Part shown: positions 55,323 to 62,238 of the stretch, one piece after another
How positions within the stretch are numbered: the stretch's first letter is position 1
Layout of the letters: every line of letters begins with the position of its first letter
The notes under the pieces: model-generated
Seen by the model: only the letters and a program-made list of their open reading frames with translations
Told to the model about the DNA's origin: nothing
Databases searched by the model: none
Position numbers and translations under genes: made by a program
Source of the DNA: an uncultured Christensenellaceae bacterium
GTDB taxonomy: Bacteria; Bacillota; Clostridia; Christensenellales; Borkfalkiaceae
Direction: 5' to 3'
Assembly: GCA_910587005.1 (NCBI GenBank)
Contig: CAJULB010000004.1
Span: forward strand, 1 to 64,000
Length of the DNA stretch: 64,000 nucleotides

Positions 55323-56785
55323 AAAAGCAATCGATAAAAGCGATTTGCGCGGTAATATGCGCGGCGGCTGTCGGAATTGCCGCTGTTTTGACTGCGGGTG
55401 CGGCCGTAAACTGCCGCGCGGGTTCTTCTGACAGCTTTGGCGGTGAAACCGGTGACGAAACCGGCGGTGAAACCGGTGACGAAACCGGCGGTGAAATTGG
55501 CAGCGAAATCGGCAATGAAACCACGGAACGGATAAACAACCCCGACCAAGGCTTTTACCGCCCCGTTTACGTAAAGCTGACCGACAGCGGCGCGCAATAC
55601 AACAGCGGAGTTTTGTCCGGCACAACACAGCTATATCATTTGCGCATAGATATAAGCGCGTTTTCCGCCGCGGCCGGCGGCGCCGACAAGCCGTTTACCG
55701 ACGGTGCGCTGAACGGGTTACGCTCGCTTTTAAACGAAATAGATACGCGCGAAAAGAGCGCGGTAGTCAGATTTGCTTACGACCCGAATTTCAGCGGCAA
55801 AAAAGACGCAGAACCCGATTTTGACGTTTTGTTGGGGCATATACGGCAGGCAACCGCAGTTTTGAACGGTTATGAAACAACGATAACCGCAATCGAGGCG
55901 GGGCTTATAGGGCCGTGGGGTGAAATGCATTCAAGCAAAATTTCGGACAGCGAACACACCACACGGCTTATAGACGAGTTTTTGAAAAATACCGAAAATC
56001 TGCCCGTACTTGTGCGCACCCCTAAAAAAATTTACGACTATCTGGGCATTACCGTAAACGATATCGACGGTTACGAAATACCCCCCTCCTCCCCCGCCTG
56101 CCGTCTTGGGCTGTACAACGACGGTTACCTCGGCTCCGACAGCGATTTGGGCACGTATACCGACAGAGCGCGCGAAACCGAATTTCTTTCAAAAATAAAC
56201 AAAAGACTGCCCTTCGGCGGAGAGGTTGTTTCACCCGAAAGCAAACTGCACGATATTGAAAACTGCACGGCAGAGATGTTTAAGCTTTCGCTCAGCTATT
56301 TAAACGCTGAATGGAACAACAGCGTTATAGATAAGTGGAAAAACACACAATACACCGAAAAATGCGGAAACGACGAAATTTATTACGGACAGTCCGCCTT
56401 TACCTATATAGAAAACAGGCTCGGCTACCGTTTTGTGTTACGCAATTCAAAACTGAATTACAGCTTAAAGTCGGGCATATTCAAGGGGCAAATCAAATCG
56501 GAGAACGTCGGCTTCGGCAATTTGACAAAGCAAAAACAGCTTAAACTGTATTTTACCGACCAAACGAGGCAAACCGCTTACGAATGCGCCGCGGGAACCT
56601 TCAACGGCGGAAACGAGATAAATTTTTCCCAAAAAATCGAACTAACAAGCGGTAAATACAGCGTATATTTGTGCGTTTACGGCAAAGAAATACACGGCTC
56701 CACCGCCTACTGCGTAAGATTTGCAAACAGCGATAACTGGAATGAGGAATTAAATGCGAACTATATAGGCGAAATAACCGTTTAA
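55319..56785 (+). CDS. Secreted DUF4874/DUF4832 protein
   Basis: 488 residues. A signal peptide occupies 1-30 and is followed by a Gly/Glu/Asp/Thr repeat (about 41-66). From NNPDQGFYRP on the protein follows the DUF4874 pattern (TIM-barrel-like, with AGLIGPWGEMH as a candidate active-site loop), then a DUF4832 C-terminal half with GGEVVSPES and a beta-sandwich end. Related proteins are thought to be glycoside hydrolase-like, but no activity is established. The segment AAVNCRAGS is near a lipobox but not canonical, so lipid anchoring is uncertain. Translationally coupled to the M20 peptidase gene. Confidence 0.85.
   Translation: MKKQSIKAICAVICAAAVGIAAVLTAGAAVNCRAGSSDSFGGETGDETGGETGDETGGEIGSEIGNETTERINNPDQGFYRPVYVKLTDSGAQYNSGVLSGTTQLYHLRIDISAFSAAAGGADKPFTDGALNGLRSLLNEIDTREKSAVVRFAYDPNFSGKKDAEPDFDVLLGHIRQATAVLNGYETTITAIEAGLIGPWGEMHSSKISDSEHTTRLIDEFLKNTENLPVLVRTPKKIYDYLGITVNDIDGYEIPPSSPACRLGLYNDGYLGSDSDLGTYTDRARETEFLSKINKRLPFGGEVVSPESKLHDIENCTAEMFKLSLSYLNAEWNNSVIDKWKNTQYTEKCGNDEIYYGQSAFTYIENRLGYRFVLRNSKLNYSLKSGIFKGQIKSENVGFGNLTKQKQLKLYFTDQTRQTAYECAAGTFNGGNEINFSQKIELTSGKYSVYLCVYGKEIHGSTAYCVRFANSDNWNEELNANYIGEITV
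55439..55522 (+). repeat. 24-bp tandem repeat in the DUF4832 gene
   Basis: Two identical 24-bp units (55439-55462, 55463-55486) and a diverged third and partial fourth encode an acidic GDETGGET-type linker just after the signal peptide. Such arrays change copy number easily and in whole codons. Confidence 0.85.
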
Positions 56786-56844
56786 TCCAACGCAAACGCT
56801 GTTAACGTCGGCATATATGGGGTTCAAATATAAAATTTTGCGTA

Positions 56845-56872
56845 TTGACAAAATTGCCGGTTGCGCTATAAT
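56845..56872 (+). promoter_or_regulatory. Promoter of the DUF362 gene
   Basis: TTGACA (56845-56850), 16-bp spacer, TATAAT (56867-56872), ahead of AAGGAG and the ATG at 56894. Confidence 0.82.
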
Positions 56873-56893
56873 AAAAAATAAAGGAGAAAAACG

Positions 56894-57760
56894 ATGAAAC
56901 CGAAAATTTATTTTTCAAGGGATATTACGCCCGAAAAGGTTGCCGAAATGTATGACCTGCTCGACGTAAAACTGCACGGAAAAGTTGCCGTTAAACTGCA
57001 CTCGGGCGAAGTCGGAAACCAGAATTTTTTAAAGCCCGACTTCTGGAAGCCGATTATAGAAAAAGTCGGCGGAACGGTTACGGAATGTAATACCGCTTAC
57101 GAGGGCGAACGCAACACCACGGCAAAGCACCTTAAAACGCTGAAAAAACACGGTTGGAGCGAGCATTTCAACGTAGATTTGCTTGACGCGGAAGGCCCCG
57201 ATTTGGTTCTGGATATTCCCAAAGGAAAAGTTATCAAAAAGAATTACGTCGGAAAAAATTTAGCCGACTATAACTCTCTTTTGGTGCTCTCCCACTTCAA
57301 GGGACATCCCATGGGCGGTTACGGCGGGGCGCTTAAACAGCTTTCTATCGGCATTGCCTCCGCATACGGCAAGGCGTACATTCACGGCGCGGGCGACGTT
57401 AAAGAAATATGGACAAGCGAACACGACAGCTTTCTCGAAGCCATGGCAGACGCGGCGCTTTCCGTTATCGATTACTTTAATGGCAATATTGTTTACGTCA
57501 ACGTTATGAAAAATATGTCCGTTGACTGCGACTGTTGCGCCGTTGCCGAAGACCCGTGCATCAAGGACATAGGCATACTTGTTTCAACCGACCCCGTGGC
57601 GATTGACCAGGCTTGCATAGATTTGGTTTACGCGGCAAAGGACGACCCCGGACAGAAGCACTTCCTTGAAAGGGTTGAAAGCAGAAACGGCGCGCACACC
57701 ATTGAAGCCGCGGCGGCTTTGGGTGCCGGCGTGCGTGAATACGAGCTTATAGAAATATGA
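56894..57760 (+). CDS. DUF362 domain protein, cysteine-rich
   Basis: 288 residues following the DUF362 pattern: VAVKLHSGEVGNQNFLKP, LLVLSHFKGHPMGGYGGALK, and STDPVAIDQACIDL. The family often has an attached ferredoxin domain, which is absent here; instead VDCDCCAVAEDPC (about 212-224) clusters four cysteines that could bind a metal or Fe-S centre. DUF362 proteins are widespread in anaerobes and have no settled biochemical role. Strong AAGGAG 8 bases upstream. Single-gene unit with its own promoter. Confidence 0.9.
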   Translation: MKPKIYFSRDITPEKVAEMYDLLDVKLHGKVAVKLHSGEVGNQNFLKPDFWKPIIEKVGGTVTECNTAYEGERNTTAKHLKTLKKHGWSEHFNVDLLDAEGPDLVLDIPKGKVIKKNYVGKNLADYNSLLVLSHFKGHPMGGYGGALKQLSIGIASAYGKAYIHGAGDVKEIWTSEHDSFLEAMADAALSVIDYFNGNIVYVNVMKNMSVDCDCCAVAEDPCIKDIGILVSTDPVAIDQACIDLVYAAKDDPGQKHFLERVESRNGAHTIEAAAALGAGVREYELIEI

Positions 57761-57772
57761 TTTGAAAAATAT

Positions 57773-57800
57773 GCGCGGCGCGTTGTCACGCGCCGCGCCG
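57773..57800 (+). terminator. Hairpin after the DUF362 gene
   Basis: 11-bp GC stem (57773-57783 with 57788-57798), loop TGTC, followed by the T-rich ATTATATTTT. Confidence 0.6.
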
Positions 57801-57844
57801 ATTATATTTTAAAAACTTTTAGCAAGAAAACAAATTAAAATTCA

Positions 57845-57873
57845 TTGACAACGAAAAATATATTTTATATAAT
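57845..57873 (+). promoter_or_regulatory. Consensus promoter of tRNA-Arg
   Basis: TTGACA (57845-57850), 17-bp spacer, TATAAT (57868-57873), perfect consensus, 74 bases before the mature tRNA end. Confidence 0.85.
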
Positions 57874-57946
57874 AATAAAGCTTGTTGAAATTCGCCAATC
57901 TTTTCCGCTTAAAAGTTTTGCGGGTTTAACAATAAATAATTATTAT

Positions 57947-58023
57947 GCACCGTTAGCTCAACTGGATAGAGCGTTGGTCTACGGAACCAAAGGCTAGGGA
58001 TTCGAATTCCTTACGGTGCACCA
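57947..58023 (+). tRNA. tRNA-Arg (anticodon ACG), CCA encoded
   Basis: Folds as a cloverleaf: acceptor GCACCGT (57947-57953) with ACGGTGC (58013-58019), D stem GCTC/GAGC, anticodon stem TTGGT/ACCAA around loop CTACGGA (anticodon ACG at 57981-57983), 5-base variable loop, T stem AGGGA/TCCTT with TTCGAAT, discriminator A, and genomic CCA (58021-58023). The A34 should be edited to inosine to read CGU, CGC and CGA. It is the last clearly chromosomal gene before the mobile region. Confidence 0.95.
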
Positions 58024-58026
58024 TCT

Positions 58027-58078
58027 ATAACCTAATTCGAATACTTACTAAAAGTATCGGGTTAGGTTATTTTCTTTT
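58027..58078 (+). terminator. Terminator of tRNA-Arg
   Basis: 9-bp outer stem ATAACCTAA / TTAGGTTAT (58027-58035 with 58062-58070) with an inner ATACT/AGTAT stem, followed by TTTCTTTT. Confidence 0.75.
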
Positions 58079-58117
58079 ACTTAAAATCAAGCGCAACGGC
58101 GGTTTATGCCGCAAAAG

Positions 58118-58256
58118 GCTATTGACTGAAATTGCGGTGTGTTAGGCTCGTGCGCCAAAGGCAAACCAAAACCCACCTAAAAGCGTTTAGGTGGGTTGCT
58201 GTGTATCGCCCTTATTTGCCTTAATACACACCGCAAGAAAAGTTTCAGTCAATAGC
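58118..58256. repeat. Nested inverted-repeat structure downstream of the recombinase
   Basis: Four arms pair in order: 58118-58131 with 58243-58256 (14 bp perfect), 58132-58144 with 58225-58236, 58160-58165 with 58215-58220, and 58170-58181 with 58186-58197 (12 bp, 4-base loop). This makes a 139-base rod. On the minus strand the inner hairpin is followed by TTGGTTTG, so it may act as terminator for rep-recombinase transcripts; a single-strand replication origin is another possibility. Confidence 0.75.
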
Positions 58257-58288
58257 ACTGTGGAATAAATAGCCGTTGGTTTACGGCT

Positions 58289-59791
58289 TTATATATACAA
58301 TATAAGTTGTGTTTTCTGCGTATAAGGTTTTGTATTCGCCCATTTGAAAGTTATCATTTCAATAGTTTCCGAATAAAAAATTAGCCCCGATTTTTCGTCA
58401 TCGGGACTAATTCTAATGGGGCTATTAAACTGTATTTTGATTTTATCGTCATATAAAACTACTTGCTTTACAAGGTAGGTAATAAGCATTTTAGGCTCTT
58501 GTAACATTTGCTCGTAAAACTCTCTGATGTCGCTTGCTTTAAACTGTACGGCTTGTTTACTGCGTTCTATGAGTATCTGCCGTTCTAACAGTTCTTGTTG
58601 CTGTTCAAGCTCTTTTAAACGCTTACTTGTTGCGTTAGTTATAATACCACGCTCAACGGCATTAACCATATTGTTTATAGCCGTTTCAACCTGCTTTTGC
58701 TGTTTCGTTAAAACCTTTAAAACGGAATTTTCTTTTAACTGCATTTCTTGTATTCGCAAAAGCTCATTTACAATATAGTTCATATTTTCGTGGTTGCTTA
58801 ATTCTTCAACGGCGGTATTGATAACAATATCTTCAATGACTTCTTTGCGTATCATTCCTTTGTTGCAATCGTTTATACGCTTTTTCCGTCCGTTGCATTT
58901 GTAGTAATAAATTTTCGTTCCGTTTCGGGTTGTACCGCTTTCGCCGTGCATAGGCTGTCCGCAATTTCCGCATATCAGTTTTTGCCGTAACAGAAAATCA
59001 ATTTTAACGCTCTTTTTGCCGTACTTATTATTAGTAACTTTCGCACGGACTTTTTCGTATATGTCGGTAGGAACGATTTGCGGATACATATTGTCAATTA
59101 CTTCTTCGCCGTGTTTATATACGCCCGAATACTTTTCGTTACGCAAAATATTGTAAACGCTGTTTTTTACAAACGGCTTGCCTTTATATAAAATTCCTTT
59201 GTCGGTCAAGTCTTTGATTATATCTCTTACGAATACGCCGTTTGCATATTGTTTGTACATATAGCGGACTACTTCGGCATCGTTCTCGTCAACTACGATT
59301 TTCCGTCCGTCAATTTTGTAACCGTACAATACCGCACCGCCTTGATATAACCCCTTGCGCCGTGTTTCTTTCATTCCACGGCTTACCTTTTGCGCAAGCT
59401 CGGCTGAATAGTATTGGTTCATACCTTCCAGTAAACTTTCAAGAATAATTCCTTCGGGTGTGTCGGGTATGTTTTCCATAGCGGAAAGCACCTTAACACC
59501 GTTATCTCTTAAAGTCTTTTTATGTATTGCCGTTTCGTACTTGTTACGGCTAAAACGGTCTAACTTATAGCAAAGAACATAATCCCATTCCCTGCGTGCG
59601 CTGTCTTTAAGCATTTTCTGAAAGTCTGGACGGTTGTCGTTCGTTCCCGACATAGCACGGTCTATATAAGTGTTGAGTATGAGAATATTATTGCGCTGTG
59701 CGTATTCTTCACAAACTCTTAACTGTCCGTCTATGGACTGCTCTGTTTGGTTGTCGCAAGAGTATCTTGCATAAATAACTGCTGTTTTCAT
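58289..59791 (-). CDS. Large serine recombinase
   Basis: 500 residues. The resolvase catalytic domain has the nucleophile Ser11 (YARYSCDNQTEQS), the YKLDRFSRN segment and EGMNQYYSAELAQKVSRG. A recombinase domain follows (about 160-265), then a zinc ribbon (LICGNCGQPMHGE with later cysteines, about 272-318), and a coiled coil (about 345-410). These enzymes integrate and excise phages and integrative elements at short attB/attP sites. AAGGAG lies about 10 bases upstream. It is the only integration enzyme in the right-hand region and the natural mover of the element. Confidence 0.95.
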   Translation of the reverse strand: MKTAVIYARYSCDNQTEQSIDGQLRVCEEYAQRNNILILNTYIDRAMSGTNDNRPDFQKMLKDSARREWDYVLCYKLDRFSRNKYETAIHKKTLRDNGVKVLSAMENIPDTPEGIILESLLEGMNQYYSAELAQKVSRGMKETRRKGLYQGGAVLYGYKIDGRKIVVDENDAEVVRYMYKQYANGVFVRDIIKDLTDKGILYKGKPFVKNSVYNILRNEKYSGVYKHGEEVIDNMYPQIVPTDIYEKVRAKVTNNKYGKKSVKIDFLLRQKLICGNCGQPMHGESGTTRNGTKIYYYKCNGRKKRINDCNKGMIRKEVIEDIVINTAVEELSNHENMNYIVNELLRIQEMQLKENSVLKVLTKQQKQVETAINNMVNAVERGIITNATSKRLKELEQQQELLERQILIERSKQAVQFKASDIREFYEQMLQEPKMLITYLVKQVVLYDDKIKIQFNSPIRISPDDEKSGLIFYSETIEMITFKWANTKPYTQKTQLILYI

Positions 59792-59824
59792 AAGATTTTA
59801 AACTCCTTTTAAAATAGATTTTTT

Positions 59825-59981
59825 ATTTTGTCTTTCGACAAGGGGCGAACAAACGGAAACGCATTGTTTTGCGTGTTCTCTCTCGTGTGTTCTGCTCTGC
59901 TGCAAGGGCTACGTAGTAGTGCATTTTACCCTTGCAACAGAGTGCGTTTTCGTTTACGCTCCGCCCGTCGATAGACAAAAT
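59825..59981. repeat. 157-base nested inverted repeat between rep and recombinase
   Basis: Successive arms pair almost without gaps: 59825-59833 with 59973-59981, 59835-59839 with 59967-59971, 59843-59847 with 59962-59966, 59851-59863 with 59943-59955 (one G-U), and 59895-59908 with 59929-59942 (one G-U). The conserved pairing with wobble changes suggests a selected structure. It starts 2 bases after the rep stop. A single-strand origin, or an RNA element in the rep-recombinase message, are the leading options. Confidence 0.8.
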
Positions 59982-59983
59982 AT

Positions 59984-60895
59984 TTAATTGGCTTTGGGCA
60001 TTTGTTCTATAACTTCACGGCTTACTTTGCCCATAAATACGCCCTCGTCTATACATTCAAAATTGTCAAATAGTAGTAACTTCTTTTCGTCCACACCAAA
60101 ACCGCAAGCTATATCCTCGTCCAAAATATCGCTCTTGAAATAGGTGTGTAGTTTACCGCCGTAAACAAGTTTTTCACCCGACTTCTCGATATATTTAAGT
60201 AGGTATTTGACCGACTGTGATATATCGTTAGGAATGTCTATCGGCTTAAAATCGTTGCGCCCGAACTCTTTTAAAAAATGGGTGTTTTGGTATGTTGTCT
60301 GCATACGGTGGCTTTTCGTGCTGTAATCTTTAACTTCCACAATTTCGCCTATCATTTGCGGTATATAGAAAATGCCGTGAAAGTGTAGGCGTTGTTTCTC
60401 TGGACTGCGTTCCCATACGCCGATATACTTCCAACCGTTGCGGTTTACTGCGTGTTTGAGTGCGTTCCGCAACTTTTTCTTAAAGGTTTCTTCGGTATGC
60501 TTTGTACTATCAAAAGTGAAAGTTACAAAATAGTTCCATTCTTTTTGTAAATGTACTTTGCGCCATAGTCTTGTATAGCGTTTATAAGCGTTGTTTTTCT
60601 TGCGCTCAATATTGCTTTCTACAAATTCCTTTACTTGCTCGGCGGTTTTAAAATCGTCTTTCAGCTTTTCGGCAATATACTTTTTCCGTTCTCGCTTGGG
60701 TAGGCTTTGGCTTTCCGCATATGCCGTTTCAAATTTCTCTTTCGGTGTAGTGGGTGGCGTTCCGCCCGTATTGTGTTTAGTGGTAGGTTTGTGTTTTGGT
60801 TTCTTTCTTCTGCGTTGTTTGCTCGGAAAGTTTTCGGGTGGTATGGCGATATAATGTCCGCCGTCTGAATACACTTTTGTTCCTATATATGGCAT
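59984..60895 (-). CDS. Rolling-circle (HUH) replication initiator
   Basis: 303 residues. After a basic N-terminal region (24-45 and 65-105, rich in Lys/Arg), the core has NYFVTFTFD (about 121-129), the metal-binding His171-x-His173 in RLHFHGIFYIP, and candidate nucleophile tyrosines Tyr231 and Tyr235 in SVKYLLKYIEKSGEK. This motif order is that of rolling-circle Rep or relaxase-like proteins of small plasmids, inovirus-like phages and replicating integrative elements. It would nick one strand and start single-strand displacement. The long inverted repeats nearby fit a single-strand replication phase. AAGGGGG lies just upstream of the ATG. Confidence 0.88.
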   Translation of the reverse strand: MPYIGTKVYSDGGHYIAIPPENFPSKQRRRKKPKHKPTTKHNTGGTPPTTPKEKFETAYAESQSLPKRERKKYIAEKLKDDFKTAEQVKEFVESNIERKKNNAYKRYTRLWRKVHLQKEWNYFVTFTFDSTKHTEETFKKKLRNALKHAVNRNGWKYIGVWERSPEKQRLHFHGIFYIPQMIGEIVEVKDYSTKSHRMQTTYQNTHFLKEFGRNDFKPIDIPNDISQSVKYLLKYIEKSGEKLVYGGKLHTYFKSDILDEDIACGFGVDEKKLLLFDNFECIDEGVFMGKVSREVIEQMPKAN

Positions 60896-60907
60896 ATCAT
60901 TTCCCCC

Positions 60908-61051
60908 TTAATTTCCGTGCTGTTCTTTCAGCTCTTTGAGCCTTGCTAAAAGCGTTTCAAAAAAAGCTGTGCGCTCGCTTTCGGTCAATGCCCGAATATC
61001 GGGTTTTCCGATAGTGATTACTTCTAATTGTTGTGTCTTGTTTCCCTGCAA
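60908..61051 (-). CDS. Small 47-residue protein upstream of rep
   Basis: Starts with TTG at 61049-61051, supported by GGAGGA (61059-61064) 7 bases upstream, and ends with TAA at 60908-60910, 12 bases before the rep start. The product is mostly charged and helical: after QLEVITIGKPDI comes a predicted amphipathic helix TAFFETLLARLKELKEQ. I do not recognise a function; it may regulate Rep. The excellent ribosome binding site and tight spacing to rep argue that it is real. Confidence 0.7.
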   Translation of the reverse strand: MQGNKTQQLEVITIGKPDIRALTESERTAFFETLLARLKELKEQHGN

Positions 61052-61090
61052 ATTTCTGTCCTCCGAATTGAAAAAATTTGCACGGAAAAA

Positions 61091-61146
61091 GGGCGATGTA
61101 CAAAATCTTACGAGAACTTAATCTCATAAAACTTTGTACATCGCCC
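61091..61146. repeat. Hairpin in the leader of the rep operon
   Basis: 14-bp perfect stem GGGCGATGTACAAA / TTTGTACATCGCCC (61091-61104 with 61133-61146) with an inner GAG/CTC. It lies between the promoter at 61353-61381 and the 47-residue gene and could control readthrough or copy number. Confidence 0.75.
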
Positions 61147-61352
61147 GTTGAATAAGAGTGTGCTATCTTCTCTCTTATTAAAACGCAACTCTGCACCTTT
61201 TCTTTGTGTTGGGGGTGAGCCGGCTTTTCACTTAATCGCTACTTCGCACCTTAAACTATACTCTGGTATGCTATTTTAGCTGCACAATAGATTTCCTATT
61301 GACGCAGTTACTCATATTAAGTTGTAACCGCACTTTTTGCGTGCGTGCAAGT

Positions 61353-61381
61353 ATTATATAACGCAAAAAGAATAAAGTCAA
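61353..61381 (-). promoter_or_regulatory. Promoter of the rep-recombinase operon
   Basis: On the minus strand TTGACT (61376-61381), 17-bp spacer, TATAAT (61353-61358). The leader would run about 295 bases to the small gene, through a 14-bp hairpin. 61147-61345 shows no gene. Confidence 0.78.
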
Positions 61382-61528
61382 ACATTTGTTTACATTATTT
61401 TTTAAATTTTTTTGCGGAATGACTTGCAAAAAACAGTTTACACCGCTGAAAGCTAAAAATTATGACAGTATATGCGGAATTTTGAAAAGCGTTGTCGCAA
61501 GCAGTGAAAAGCTAGGCGCACCGCCTTT

Positions 61529-61733
61529 AAAAGAAAAAACAACCCTATACTAAAAAGTATAAGGTTATGAATTACGCCGCCGCACGAAGAAGGGGGCGAT
61601 TTGCAAGCGGTTTAGCGCAAACGCCCCTTTCGTGCGACGTTCATATCTTTCTTTTTATTCGGTTGTTTTCTTTTGTGGCGGGTGCTTGAACGCGCGGCGT
61701 AGCCGCGCGCTCGTTTATTCAAGCACCCGCCAC
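61529..61733. repeat. Two adjoining long inverted repeats, noncoding
   Basis: First, 61529-61544 with 61661-61674 enclose inner arms 61578-61588 with 61629-61639 and a GGGGGCG/CGCCCC pair. Second, immediately adjacent, a 16-bp perfect stem 61675-61690 with 61718-61733 encloses an 8-bp stem 61691-61698 with 61702-61709 and loop GTA. No gene is seen in 61382-61898. The flanking 61734-61898 is AT-rich and shows nothing I can assign. Confidence 0.75.
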
Positions 61734-61898
61734 AGTGCCAAATTAGAACTGTATCATATTATAACATAGAAAAAGCCTCAAAATCAAGGGTTTTTGGGCA
61801 AATATGTAGGAATAGGCTATGAATAAACGAGGCTCAAACGCTCTTTTCTACTTTTAACTACAACTTCATATAAAAATATAAACGTCTTCCTTTTCGAC

Positions 61899-62237
61899 TC
61901 AATCTTTGGGTTTCTGACTTCTTTTCCCATTGATTGGAGTATCGCGTATTGGAAGGCGTTTTACTTCTTCTACGATTCTTTTCGCAGATCCATTACCGTG
62001 AAGTGCTTCGTATGGCACATATAAATAATCGACAAAATTTTCGTATTCATCTGGAGTAATATAACCCCTTTTGATATACTTCTTTCCTAAATCCATTATT
62101 CGGTCATGTCCAAGTCCTTTTAGCATTTTTGCCTTTGCATCTTTTCTATCCAATCTGTTTTGAATTAAAGCCCACAAACCAGTTGACGCTAAAATAGAAC
62201 TTAAAAAACCTAATATAAGTGGTAACCAAAATTCCAT
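61899..62237 (-). CDS. Small membrane-anchored protein behind the reverse transcriptase
   Basis: 112 residues. One transmembrane helix at 4-24 is followed by a charged cytoplasmic domain with KGLGHDRIMDLGKKYIKRGY and YLYVPYEALHGNGSA. The pattern resembles small membrane proteins found in Firmicutes phages, but I cannot name the family. Its start lies 1 base from the stop of the reverse transcriptase gene and its AGGAG overlaps that gene's end, so the two are coupled. Function unknown. Confidence 0.75.
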   Translation of the reverse strand: MEFWLPLILGFLSSILASTGLWALIQNRLDRKDAKAKMLKGLGHDRIMDLGKKYIKRGYITPDEYENFVDYLYVPYEALHGNGSAKRIVEEVKRLPIRDTPINGKRSQKPKD

Positions 62238-62238
62238 A

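Noticed and set aside
58013..58023. tRNA-Arg 3' end as attachment site with a direct repeat
   Set aside because: No second copy of the tRNA end was found to the right inside the window, and the element's recombinase is of the serine type.
60957..61196. 79-codon minus-strand frame overlapping the small gene upstream of rep
   Set aside because: It crosses the 14-bp hairpin and has no ribosome binding site, whereas the overlapping 47-codon frame has an excellent one.
36615..62237. Variable repeat for the DGR inside the window
   Set aside because: No second copy of the Asn-rich template sequence was seen in any gene here; the target must lie outside.
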